Position numbers and translations under genes: made by a program. A model generated the notes under the pieces. It worked only from the letters and a program-made list of their open reading frames with translations, ran no database searches and was not told the origin of the DNA. From Gavia stellata (Eukaryota > Chordata > Aves > Gaviiformes > Gaviidae), in NCBI RefSeq assembly GCF_030936135.1, contig NC_082595.1:106557334-106621333 (forward strand): a DNA stretch of 64,000 nt, read 5' to 3'. Shown piece by piece: positions 24,323 to 37,060 of the stretch; the stretch's first letter is position 1; the number at the start of each line of letters is the position of its first letter.

Positions 24323-27300
24323 TTTAGGGTATTAGGGATGTCAGATAGCTGTATCTCTATCTAAGCCCAATAATGAAGAAAAATGAAGCACCTCATGTAG
24401 GAAAGCAGCCAGCTGTGATATGAATGTGTCAAGTGTTAGTGAATAGCACGGAAGTTTGCATGTATGGTTGATTGCTGGGTTTATTAAAAATGTGGACCTT
24501 TGCTTTTAGATTAAATTTGTCCAGCTTCAGTTTCCCACATTGGCTTTTTCTGTGCTTCTCTCTAGAAGATTAAATAGCCATTCAGCATTTTGTGCCTTCT
24601 CAACATGATGATTACATTACACATTATTGCAGTCACCATTCTCCTATGATGAAATTCATACAAATGTGGTAATTAGCCTAAAAAAATAAAATACATTATA
24701 AACCCAAGTCACTTACCTAAAAGAAACCCATAAAGCTGGGCAATGGCAGAGTACAGCTGAAGTACTCCAAATACCCAGATTAATTGTTCTATCACTGCAA
24801 TGAATTCCTGATGTTTCAGGAAAAAAAGTAATCTTCAGGGACCTTATTCATGCAGATAAATAGTTTCAGCTGACCACTGGCTGCAGTGAGACAGTCCAGA
24901 GCATGTCACTCCTTTTGGTATGAAACCGTGCAGCCTTCAGCACTGCTGTCAGTTCTAAATATATTACTCAAGTCAGATGTATAATGAGACATTTCATTAC
25001 TTCCTTCCTTTTCAGCACATTAGGGCAAAGTGAGGCAGGATTGGCTGTCCCCGGTATGAGCAAAGGTTAATTCTTTGCTCTCTGCCAGGATCACCAGGAC
25101 AACTGAAATATCCCTTTGCTGTCCCCGTGGACTTCAGAGCATTGCAGCTCACTTGATGGGCATGATGCTCCTTGATGACAGGGCAGGCTTGTGAGATACC
25201 TGATACCCTTCTAGTCACCCATGGCATTTAATGGTTTATATTGGATACAGTTATACCGAGATGCCCCAGCCAACTTCAGAGCCTCATAGTGCTCGGTGCT
25301 GTACAAACTCATTAAGCTTTGCCATGCAAAGACAGAGCACAGGATACAGAAAAAAAGATGATAGGACTCTTCTGAGGTTCTGCAAGCCTTTCCTAATCTC
25401 TAAACCAGAATAATCCAAACCTAGGTGTAGCTTGCATTTACTCATGCCTCCTCAAATATCAAGAGTTCAGGCCTTCCTCATTCCCTTCAAAATTTGCATG
25501 TCCAGCCTAAGCACCAGTCTGAACTCTGGCAAATCCAATTGTTGTTGGATGATGCTATTGCTGAACCATGCCTGTCAGGTCTTATCTTGGAGTCCAAAGA
25601 GCCATTCCATTTTGCATAATATAAGGACACATTGATTGCAGCACGGTCTGCCACAAAGACTCATGTTCATCTTACTTCCCTGGAAATGCCAGCAATGTAG
25701 ATACCTGCTCGTAAGCTAGTCTTCGAGGCTCCCGTTAGTCAATAGAGACAATAAGCATCTCTAGTCTGAGCCAATTTTGATACTTTCTTCTGAGTTGTTT
25801 TAGATATTTATCTAACCATACTCTAGAGTACCCATTTCTCTCCAGATGTGACAGTAAAATCTGCCCCAGGCTTTCTTGAAGGTTTTAAACTTACCTTGAT
25901 GTTGAACAGGAACAGTTCTGAAACCTTGGAAACTACTGTGAGGGCAGAAACCATCTTCCACCCAACACCAAACCCACCAGCAAACCCCAATATAGATGGG
26001 AATAAAAGTCAGGAAAACAAGAATGAACAATAAACGTACCATGAGCACTTTCTATATACTTTAAAAAATAATCACTCAGGTGCTCTATTTTAAAGAAATA
26101 ATCATTCTGTCCCTCTAATCGAACTGTCTCAGCAGCTTTTTCTTTCCTAGATATCCCAACCATCATATTTTACTCATCCCAGCCAGCAGAAGGAGCTAAC
26201 TGGGAAAAAACCTTCTAGCTCTAGCCAGGCAAAAGGAAATGAAACTGAAAAGTTCACTGAAATAAAGTGACTGCTGTTAGATACAGAGTCTGCTGTTAAA
26301 TATAATGAAATACAGATCACACTCATTAATAAAAAGAACATAAAGATGTGTTATACAGCTCCCTCTCTGCCTCTTTCTCTCCCTCTCTGTGCAAAAAAAA
26401 GGTGTGTATCGGTGACCGTGTGGGTGAGTTCTATTCAGCAGTGAAATGTTCCAGTGTCCTTTCTTGCTTTACTAAAAAACGACCCTGAATGGAGATGCCA
26501 AGATACTAAAATAAAATCTTGTTGTGTCCAGAAAGAAAGACACTATTAGCTGTAGAGACTGGAGCTTTATATAGAATTTACCATCTCAAGACATCCTCAG
26601 AAAAACAGTCCATATTGACCCCACTCAGACCCTGAAACATAGAGAGGCTAGCTAACCTTGGCTGCTTCTACAGTCAAGAAGCAGAAGCCAATACCTCCAG
26701 AAAGCAATACCCATTGCAGACGGACAGCGTGGGCCCTGTGCCATCTGATATGTTGATGTTCGGCCACAGTGCTGTAGTGCAAGAACATCTTGCAAGAACA
26801 TCAGAGATGGTGCAAAGCCAGGAGAGACAAAAGCAAGGTGGCCATTACAGCGTCCCTCATTTTATCAGCATAGCATTCTGCACCAGGACTGAGCCCTCGG
26901 GAACCATCCCCACCTTCCTGGTGTGCAGTCGTTTGGCTAGTGCATGAAAATCCCCCTCTGGGAGTCCCAGTGTGAGGCAGCAGGACCTGTACAGCACAGT
27001 TTGGGGATTATTCCAGGGGCAGTTGTCCTTCTGGACGCATGATCCTGCCCAGATTTCTTCTGCACCTTGAGAAGGAACCTTTGTGCCACAGCTGCATCGC
27101 TGGGGTGTTGCTGAACACAAGCTCCATGTGGAAAGGCTCTCCTATACTCATTTGCAGAGTATCTCAGCACCTCTTAGCATGAAAGGCGCTCTAGATGAAA
27201 GCACCTACACAACTTAGGCTCCCGATCACTGTGTATAGTGACAACTGAGGCTCTTAGAACAGTTTACCCTAGGAAAAAAAAAGCAATTTCTTTTACTTCC

Positions 27301-27489
27301 ACACCCCTGATGACCAAAAAAGTATTTTCCTCATCTTGAAATTACACTCTCCAGTAGCTCTGTGAGCACCCCTGCTCAAGCGTCCCTTGTATCCACTTTC
27401 CCCCCCATGGCAGGAAATAGCTTAGAAAATATTTCTCAGGTTCCTTCCTGGCCAGAGGTCATCTCCGTGTTTCGGAGCAGCAGGAATCA
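24323..27489. other. Non-coding, AT-rich
   Basis: Apart from the second 125-bp repeat, no structure recognised. CpG is scarce here. Confidence 0.5.
25920..26044. repeat. 125-bp direct repeat, copy B
   Basis: Second copy of the block at 24198-24322, in the same orientation and equal in length. Flanks differ: cagttct precedes it and gcactttctatatactttaa follows, so the duplication covers only this block. Whether it arose by local duplication or by two insertions of a dispersed element cannot be told from this window. Confidence 0.9.
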
Positions 27490-28130
27490 TCGTGTTCTCT
27501 GACACAACAAACGGAGAAGGAAGATCTGCCCTGCCCATCCAGCACAGCGCTTTCAGGCTTGTGTTTTTTAGCTGCAACTCCACCCCGCGCTGGTGGAGAA
27601 GGGATCGGTTCCCACTGATCGCAGGAAAGGGAGGTCACTGGGTTTGCTTGATTAAATCACCACAAGCCAAAAGGTTCTCTCTCTCGCTTACTGCGAATTG
27701 CTCACAGGCTCTTTGATTTGTTCCAAAAAGAAAAGCAAAACAAAAAACAAACCCGGAGCCCAACAACCAACAGCGCACAGGGAAAAGCAGGTGTGTCTCC
27801 AGCTCTTGGGAAAACAAAGGGCAGAGACTGAGGCAGGAGTTGACACTTGGATGGGAAGTTTCCTTCCCAGCACAGGAGGACAAGTTTGGAAAAGACTCGG
27901 ACACGACCAGCACTTGTCCCACAGGTATGGATGATGTGTGTGAAATGCAGCATCAGTCTCCTTGTGCGGTTTAGCAGTTTGAGGCAGGTGAAGGCGGCTT
28001 GAAGGAATTTTCAGGGCCAGATTCAGACATTGCGGTGTGAGCTTTGCACGCCCAGTAAACTCGCTGCAGGTTTCTACTGGGAGAACTGCGATGGGCGCAT
28101 GTTTCATTTTGTGGTGATTAGTCGACAGTT
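27490..28130. promoter_or_regulatory. CpG-enriched patch, possible upstream promoter or first exon of ADGRF5
   Basis: About 21 CpGs in 640 bases, in a neighbourhood where CpG is scarce. A donor-like cccacaggtatgg sits at about 27924. The start-codon exon at 46187 has a splice acceptor before its ATG, so a non-coding exon must lie upstream and this patch is one candidate. There is no direct evidence of transcription. Confidence 0.3.
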
Positions 28131-30710
28131 TTCTGCAGGATGCTTTTGGCTTTTCAGGGTATGAATTAAACCATTCAAGCTTCTGACAAAGTGCTACTGT
28201 CTGTTAGCTTGGCTACTGAATTTTAATAGAGGCTATGACTAATCTAGTTTAAGATGGGGGCTGCAGAGGTAAAGAGGGACACGCACAGAAATATCGTGCT
28301 GATCTGGACTGCATTTATTACCTCCTAAGGCATGCTACATAATTTCAGAAAAAAAACAGCTCAATTGCAATGGCATTTGGGTTTTTTTCACTTTGTTTTA
28401 TGCTTGCAGCGGCTGGATTTGCGATGCAGATAACAGGCAGTGTATTTTTGTTAGCTGTATAAAATGGTGGGTTTGTTTCTTTTAAGAGCAGTATCTCTTG
28501 CATCCCCCTTCAGTTTCATATTAGGTGACGCTTGCTGCAGGGGAGAGGGACTTGGGGCACCCACGGCCACAGGCTGAGACACTGCTGTCTACTGTCTTGG
28601 AGTGTCACATTTATCTTGTTTCCATTGTTTTCTACCTGTGTTTTGAGCTGCTTAAATGAAAGCCAATTTTATGGTGTTATGTTGGAAGTGCTGTTGCCAG
28701 TGCTCCGTGTCGGGGGGATGCAGGGATGCTTTCTGATGCTTTCATCTCCATTGATGTCTATAACCCCGAAGGTCCTGCTCCATCCAAACATCTTTGGTGC
28801 AGTGGTATCCACTGATCACCTAAATAACCGTGATTCAGAAAAAACACAGCTGTGGTGTGACCTTGTACAACCTTGTTTCGCTCTCCCCGTCGGTGGGAAA
28901 GCGATTTCACCTACACGCATTAGAGGCTTTCAGATTTGGGGAAGAAAAGTGTAATTGTTTGAACGCTGTAACTCTCACCTTCAGTGACAGTTTTATGGGA
29001 GGCAATGAGCTTGTAACAGACAAGGGAATAGCAAGGGAAAGGACGCTGGGAATTTGAAAGCCCAAGGCTCCATTTCTCCTTGCTCCGTCACTTGCTGTTG
29101 CACGGTGAAAATGGCATTTCTCAACCCATAGATCTTCCTCTCACCCAGAAAATTCCTCATCCATTTCTGTCACTTAATCTGTTTTGCGACGTCTGGCAAC
29201 ATTGCGGAATGAAGTGATACCTAAGGAAATTTAGGGGCAAATCTTTAGCATCTGCATAGCAGTGACACTTGACTGAGTTCAGTAATGACTCAGCCCGCTC
29301 AGCAGGAACCCAGTGTGAGTATTTGGCATTTGTCATTCTTTAACTTCCCTAGATTCCTCTGAGTTTGTCTCCGGTGATCCAGGTTTAAAAAACAAACAAA
29401 CAGAACATGCGTAGGCTCTGGGAAGATATCTTTGTCCTAATCTCCTTGATTATTTTTATTTTTTTAACACCTCTTAGACAGGCTTAACAAAGCAGTTTTC
29501 CAAAGTCTGAATTGGAGACGTGGGAAATGGCTCAAACTAGGCAGAGCTTCCTCTCATTGTTAAAACACAAAAGACCAGTGCAGCCTTTACTAGAATTCCT
29601 TTTTTAACCCATTCATCTTGATCAAGAAAGCCTCCCTGCTGCTGCCGCCATTCATGGCTGCAGTTCGTGGTTTGCCGCAAGAAACAAGGGCTTAGAGTAG
29701 GCAAGCATGGATGTGAATTGCATCATCACTGAGGGCATCATTAGTTTTGGGGCTATATTTGCACATTGTAACCGAAATGCACTTGCACTTGAAACTGAGG
29801 TGATTTGGTGCTGGAATTAATCTCAGCCTTGTGTAAGAATCATGGCTTTTTAAGACCAAATGGGATGAATCTACTGTAAAACCAAACTCCTTTCAGAAAA
29901 CCATTTTCCAGTTTTCCATGAAACAGTCTCTTAGGATTGTCGTCTCAAAGAGGGGTCCAACTGCGATTCATGAGCTGATTCCCTGTAGCTACATGGTTAT
30001 ACAGAGTTTATTTCTCAAATGATCTTGCATGTTGCTCAGCACGCCTTTGGGCAGTTACCACCCATCAACTAATATCGGATCCAGCACCTGCTGTGCGTGG
30101 TACCAAGCAGAAGCTTGTTCCCCTCATCTGTGCTCGGCAGCATCCTGCACAAGGACTGAGCCAGCCCTGGGTGAGGGCAGAAACTGGAGGGCTGTGATGG
30201 TGGCACTACAGTGGGCTGGAGGGGTTGTATTAGGAAAGTGGGTGAGATGGAAGGCACAAGGGGGGTGTGCAGGATCAGGGAGCATGGGGAAGGGCTTGCA
30301 AAAGATGATTTGCAATGGCTTGTTTCTCTCTGATGGAGGAATGATCCACTCCACGTTTTTTGCAGGAAAAAGCAGCTGAATCACTGTGGCAGGCTGTCTA
30401 GTAATTATGGTACTATATTTGCATGTTATAATGCTGCACTGGTGGTCTTTGTTAAGGAATTTTTGAGTATATTTGCAGCCTATTCTGAGGGCTTGTCTGC
30501 TTATGGTGGTGGCTTGTAAGAGAGGTTTCACTCTGACAACAATCCTGTGATATGGCATGGATATTGTAACCTTAACCCATCATTTCTGCACCCAGCCCAT
30601 ACCTTCTCTCCAAAATTCAGTTTATCTCTGTAGAAGCCTGTAACGAATTCTGCCCCAAAGCCCTCCCCTCTCCATCATAACACCCATCTGAGCAAGCCAA
30701 ACTAGATGGG
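28131..30710. other. Non-coding unique sequence
   Basis: No gene, RNA or clear repeat seen between the CpG-enriched patch and the solo LTR. Confidence 0.5.
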
Positions 30711-31250
30711 AGTACTGGGTCTGGCTAGGATGGAGTTAACTTTCTTCGTAACAGCCCATAAGGTGCTGTGTTTTGGATTTGTGGCTAAAACAGTGTTGAC
30801 AGCACACCAATGTTTTGGCTATTGCTGAGCAGTGCTTGCAGAGCATCAAGGCTTTCTCTTTTCCCCACTCTGCCTCTGTAGTGAGTGGGCTGGGGATTGG
30901 GAGGGGTTACAGCTGGGAAAGCTGACTTGAATTCACAAAAAGGATATTTCAAACCATATATCATCATGTTCAGCAATAAAAAACAGGGGTGGGGGGCAGG
31001 GTTGTCTTCCAAGGTGGCCATTGCTTGGAGATTTGCTGGGCACCCGTCAGCTTGTGGGAGGTGGTGAGTGATCGCCTTCGCATCACTTGTTTCTTCTTTC
31101 CTCTTTCTTTCCCTTATTAACCTGTATTTATTTCAGTCCACGAGTTTTCTCACTTTTTCTCTTCCTATTCTCTTCCCCATCCCGCTGGCAGGTGGAGTAA
31201 GTGAGTAGCTGAGTGGGTGCTTAGCTGCAGGCCAGGGTCAACCCACTGCA
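30711..31250 (+). mobile_element. ERVL-type solo LTR, about 540 bp
   Basis: It aligns by eye, end to end, with the reverse complement of the LTR at 48267-48863: tactgggtctggctaggatg at the left, cacgagttttctcacttttt near the right and a closing gcttagctgcaggccagggt. A polyadenylation signal AATAAA is at 30975-30980. The flanking 5-mers are atggg (30706-30710) and atgcg (31251-31255), a 4/5 match consistent with the 5-bp target duplication of ERVL elements. The first two bases are AG, not the usual TG. No internal viral genes are present. Confidence 0.8.
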
Positions 31251-34200
31251 ATGCGATATCTAGCCCACCTTTTAGACACCTTCTAATGGACCACTTTCAA
31301 ATAAACAGAAGGTTTTTCCCAGCCCAGAAAAAACCTTTTAACTCCCCTGTGTCATCTCAATCAGCTGATTTACACAAAGTAATATTTGTTTTAGGAAGAA
31401 CACAAAGGTCACCTAAAATGGACCACTCCTGGCATTGAAATCCTTCCTTCTGGCTGAAAGGGAAGCTGTGTCTCATTTGCCTTCTAGGTATTTCTACAGG
31501 TCTCGCTTTATCAGGCTGTTAGTGCAAGCACTGATGGGTTATTCCTGCCCCAGGTTCTCTCTAAACACCCTGTGAAGTAGGGATAGCTAATACCATCCTT
31601 GTCTGGCAGCAGAGATCCGAAGCACAACCCAGGCTCCGCTTAAACCTACCTCAACAGGAGAGAAACTGCTGTAGCAGACCAGGTTTGAGGATGCCTGTGA
31701 GTAGCAGAGCTGTATGTATTCCCCATTTAAATCTTAATATGAAACATTAATTTCCAAATGTCTTCCCCAAAAACATAATAGAACTGTGATCTAGTATGTA
31801 ATTTACTGTCCTCGGAAATTCCTCAAAACAGCAGAGCTTCCCCCAATTGTTCATGCACAGAGGAAAAGCTCTACTAGAGTTCCTGCTTCGGCTTGCTCTT
31901 GTGACCACAGGCTTGGCCCTCGACAACCATCAGGCTGAGTGTGTAAAAACCATCTTCATTCCAAAGCTGTCCCTACGTGCCTTATGACAGGCTGTTCACA
32001 TCATGCCTCTTGCTCCTGAAATTGTTTTACTGTTCCTTCTTGAGGGAGAAATTCTTTAAATTACTGCATGGGGTCCCTAAAATCTGGGTCAACTGATCCT
32101 ATGGCTGAGATACTGGATGAGCCTGTGCATGCCTCAAGTCTCTCCAGCTGTAAAACAGGACTGATGGCACTTCCTTCCTTCCTCTCGCTATCCATCCTGT
32201 TTCAAGCCTACAGCTTAAAAAGTCCAGTTGCTGTTCATAACCACTGGCCCTTATCTCAGTAAGGACACACAAGATGTTAGAATCATAGAATCACAGAATG
32301 GTTTGGGTTGGAAGGGGCCTTTAAAGATCATCTAGTTCCAACCCCCCTGCCATGGGCAGGGACATCTTCCTCTAGACCAGGTTGCTCAAAGCCCCGTCCA
32401 ACCTGACCTTGAACACTTCCAATTATGGGGCATCCACAACTTCTCTGGGCAACCTGTTCCAGTGCCTCACTACCTTCAGGGTGAAGAATTTCTTCCTAAT
32501 ATCTAATCTAAATCTACCCTCTTACAGTTTAAAACCATTAACCCTTGTCCTATCACTACAGTCCCTGATAAAGAGTCCCTCCCCATCTTTCCTGTAGCCC
32601 CCCCTTTAAGTGCTGGAAGGCTGCAATAAGGTCTCCCCGGAGCCTTCTCTTCTCTAGGCTAAACAACCCCAACTCTTTCAGCCTGTCCTCACAGGGGAGG
32701 TGTTCCATGTTATTAATGCAAATCTGTCTCAAAAGCTGCCTGCTCTTTTCCTAAATGCCTTATTTCTGGCCAGCCTTGCAACGGTGGCTCCAGCACTGTT
32801 TCAGCATCATGATACCAAAGTGGGCAAAGACCTACTCCATCTGACGGCAGTTAAGGGAGGCTTCCCTTGTCCCTAATGTAAGTGCAGATGCTTTTGAGGT
32901 TGTTGAAGCAGAGGAGACTCCTAATGAAGTAAGATTTAGATTGCCTGTACAGTCAGCAGAAAGAAACACAGGTGCCTCTGAAGATTTGCCATGGAAGATG
33001 CCACCAAAATTAGACACCGACCTCATCTCATTGAGGGCAGAGAATCTTGAAACCGTAATCTTGAAACATGCATTTTACCTTAGGGCATGCTAGGGTTAGG
33101 AGAAACACATGCAGTGTGAGAGACTGGAGTTGTTCCCTAACCCTGAGGCCATCTGTCAGGGCACAGCTCACCTCCATATGCCTAAACCCTCCTTTTCTGT
33201 CTAAAACAAGGCAGCCTAGGCTGTGCTGCTGACTGGGAACAGCCCCTGGCCCATACTGTTCTTTGAATCATTTCTGTGAATCTTGGCATTGGCTGAGACA
33301 GGGAACAGGCTAACTATTGACTAGGTCTCCTAGAAAACCAGGGCAGAAAGAGACCTCAGCAGGTCATCTACTCTGGCCCTACATCTAATGGCAGGTGTTT
33401 GTTTAAGCATTCTGAAGCCACCCTGAGGCCTGAGAAATGCCACTTCTCTCCCCAGCTCGGTGTAGGATCTCATGAGCAAACCTGCCATCAGGCGCAAGTT
33501 GTCTTCACATCTTTGCATTGCTGTGCTTTTACACCATGTGAGCTCAACATGCACTATAGGGGTTCACAAGGTTGGATCATCCCTCATCTAAATCTGAAGT
33601 GTGATGTTATTTTGAACCAGGCCAACCATCTGTCTGAAGTCTAATACTCCTTAAAATCTTCTGAACACTGGTAAAACAAACCAGTCCCATCAGTGTTGAT
33701 GATATTCTGTCTTGATCTCACACCTAATGCCGTGATGAAGATGAAAGAGCTCTGATGATTTTGAAAACATTATAGACAAGTGTAGCCTTCAAAGAAGTTA
33801 AATACTAGCACTATTTCTGAGTTATCCTGCGCTCTGGAAGACGGACCAGTACAGAAATAGTAAGGCTGGAAGTGAGATCAGTGGAACAAAATATAAACAA
33901 TTATTTTTTCTCTCAGGCTTGATCATTACAGAAGGCAATTATGAGATATGGACAACAGAGACCTGCCTTTACTGATCTAGGGGATTTGCCTCTATTTATA
34001 TGATTCTTTGTGCAAAAGGTGGATGCTATTTTGTGCTTCTACATTTTTGTTGCTAGGTGTGACAGGCCAGGCCTTCAGACAGGAATCTCCTGCTGTCCAG
34101 AGCGGGATTATACAAACTCCCCATAGCTGACACCTACACAACTTGCAGTAGCTTCCTATACAGCCAGCTGCACTTGCAGCAATAACAGGAAAAAAATCAA

Positions 34201-36821
34201 GAGGTTAATAAAATGAAACGAGCAGGAAGCATGCAGTCATCAGACTTTCTAGTACTTCAGTCTATAGGAGTAACCCGTGGCTGGCCTGACTTAGGGACCT
34301 AATCCAAAACTCATTGGAGCCCATGGAAATTCCACTTCAACGGATGTTGTTAGACCTCACTCTTCATTGTATTGATACGGGAGTACATGGAGAGTTCCAC
34401 CTTCCCTGTACTCACACAGTGCTGAGCTCCACATCTCTTGCTTCGTTACTGCTAGCTGTGAGATAGGCACGCCACTAATAACTGTAGATGCTCCAAAAAG
34501 GATGAGAGGAAGAAGGAAAAGTTCGTGGCTACATTCCTTCTCCCACCCCAGCCATCAGAGGTGAGCAAATGTACGGTGATGTGTGCTTTTCCACAGCCTT
34601 TCAAAATATATGCTACTCAGCTACATGCAAAGAGCTGGAATAGCAGAGTGGAACTCATTGTTTTGCATTTTCTTTTTTTTTTTCCCTTTCTTTTTTCTTT
34701 GTTCCTTCTACAAAAGTCCACCACAAAGGTCAAGCAGGAGCTCTTAGCTGGAGTTGAGGAAAACCTCCTGAGCAGAGGTGAGGAAGAAATGCCAGGAAGA
34801 AGGCAAGAACCGGGCAGGGCTTTCTTTTTCCAGTAAAGTGCCAATTTAAATGCCTTTTTCACTTTGGTTTCAGCTACCACTACTTTCAGCCTGGCATATT
34901 AATGTGCCACGTGGCATGGGGAGCATTCATCCCTTCACTTATGAGTGCCATGACATCTGTTTGCACACAACTAACTCACAAAAAATAAAAATTGCCCCCA
35001 CAGTCCCCCGAAAATGAAACCTCTGCTCAAGTCCTACAGATCCCTTAGGATACCAGCTAGCTCAGCCCCCTCTAGCATGCTAGGCATAAAGCTGGAATAA
35101 CACAGTTCCTCAAACAACACAGAGAAAGTATCTCACAGCCTGTTTATTGCTTGTTTGAATCCTTATCACTATGCAGTTCGATTTGGAGCCCTTGATTAAT
35201 TTGTGTTTATTTTATTTTTGTTCTCATTCAGATGTGTTATCTAAGGTCAGTGCAACTTCCCCTGTTCCCCCTTTCCCTTTTAGCCAACTCACCCATGAAA
35301 TATTGTTGTGCCTGGGTGTGTATTTCTTAAAGTCATTGTGTATTTTATGTCTGAAACAAACATTGTCTGATCATCCAAATTATTACGCACTACCCAAAGG
35401 TCATGTTTTATGCACAGAAGGGAAAGCTCTTCTGTTGTGGCTGAGGAAGAACAAACTGGACGGTCACTGAAAACAAGAGCTTTGTGCCCAGACATCAAGT
35501 CTCTGAAAAAATGCTCTGTGGCTGTTTGAAAAGGGTAAAACAGGGCTCAGCGGCTATAAGCTACTGGGCAGCCATGGAGCTAGACACCTAGACTGCAGCC
35601 ACACATCTGCTCCCTTCACACCTTCTAATCTTTAGCAGCTCCTCGTTCATCCCTCCATGCGTCCTTCACCTCCACGGATCTCATGGCACCATAAGCCTCT
35701 CATCCAAAATGCCTAAAGGGAGGCAGAGCTATTTAAGCCACAGGAAAATGCTGGCATGGGCACAAATGAGCTGCACTAAGTTCAAAAAAGATAGAGCCCA
35801 ACTGGAAAGACGCAGAACAGAACAAGTTCCAAAGAGGTGGGGTGACTGCTGTGCTAGAATGACATAGGACTCCTCAGCCTAGACAACTCCTGGGGAATTT
35901 TAAAAGCGGTGTGTGCTGCCACCAGGCCATGGAGAAAATAAGCCATCCAGTTTGATAATTAAGGACCAGACCCGACCCTAATGAGTGGCAGATTCAAAGC
36001 AAGCAAAGGAGATTTAGACCTCCTTGCTCCTGGACGTTACGGATGTTGGACACTCTCCTAGGTTTTCTTATAGTTTACTTCATTTTGTGTAAGCTTAATA
36101 GGCCATTAATGGCTATTAAACACCAAGGTCTTGCCTCTGCCTCCAGAAGTCCCTGTACCTCTGACAGCCGGAGGTGGAAAGAACATTCTGAAGACCTGCT
36201 GCTACAAGCTCACTTCGCTTTTGTAAAACTTCCCTCGGGCCTCTGCTGTAGCCCTCTGGATAAGAAGTGACTGGGCTAGAGGATCCTTGGATCCAACCAA
36301 GTGCAAATCTGCTTATGGCATTAAGCAACCACTACCCATTAGAAAGTTGGGGGACCTGTCTCTCAGTGTGAACAAAGGAGGAAAAACACAGAATTAGCTG
36401 CTTTGACAATGAGGCTTGACAAACCTCTACAGCAGAAATAGGAGGCCGACCACTCACAGGGGTCATAGCCTCAGTGACCCAGGACGTGCCTTACAGCCCT
36501 AGGAGAGGGCCAAGCGCTGAGGCAGTGGATGAATATGCACCTCACAAAGAACTCTGCTCTTTGAAGACATGTTGCCATTACAGACTTGTTTGTTATCCTC
36601 TTCCCGCTGATGCCACAGGTGTGTTCATCTCTTCTTCTGCACAAGAGGGGCCACATTCCCAGACACAGAACATAGACAAGTGTCAGCCAATGGGAATAAA
36701 ATACCTCTATCTGGGATGGTTGCATGAGGCTGGATAACTGTGTATTTTAACACAGAAATGCTTGTTTCGATTTACACTTCTGTATTCATCACCCCTTAGC
36801 AAAGAAGACACTCCAGGGTGG
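31251..36821. other. Non-coding sequence around a CR1 fragment
   Basis: Apart from the CR1 at 32279-32706, the stretch 33330-33400 (gagacctcagcaggtcatct) looks like a very old antisense LINE end, too short to call. Nothing else recognised. Confidence 0.45.
32279..32706 (-). mobile_element. CR1 LINE 3' fragment, antisense
   Basis: Starts with the reverse complement of the CR1 tail (agaatcatagaatcacagaa, tggtttgggttggaaggggc) and continues through about 430 bases of the end of ORF2 in reverse (gcaacctgttccagtgcctc, aagaatttcttcctaatatc, ggtctccccggagccttctc). It ends at about 32706 where the next coding part is missing. Confidence 0.88.
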
Positions 36822-37060
36822 GTCCTTCTTTAGTTCCCCTCATTAGTTATTTATAGACATTGATAAGATCCCCCTGTGCCTTTACTTTTCCAGGCTAAAC
36901 AGTTCCAGCTCTCTCAGCATCTCCTGGTATTACAGATGCTCCAGTCCCTTAATCATCTTCATGGCCCTTTGCTGGTCTCACTCCAGTATGTCTATGTCTC
37001 TCTCATACTGGGGAGCCTGGGAACTGGATACCGTGCTTCAGATGCATCCAGAACCAGGAA
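36822..37060 (-). mobile_element. Old CR1-type LINE fragment, antisense
   Basis: The segment reads like reversed CR1 ORF2: ttccaggctaaacagttcca, catggccctttgctggtctc and ctggggagcctgggaactgg are the antisense forms of the F-S-L-E-K and following regions. It is considerably diverged, and both boundaries are approximate. Confidence 0.65.

Noticed and set aside
25812..26048. Minus-strand frame across the 125-bp repeat with a hydrophobic segment
   Set aside because: The frame continues through unrelated flanks and lacks conserved features; the copy at 24.2 kb does not keep the same open frame in the supplied open-frame list.
27688..28107. 139-codon minus-strand frame in the CpG-enriched patch
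   Set aside because: No recognisable domain; open frames are expected in CpG-rich DNA, and several frames overlap.
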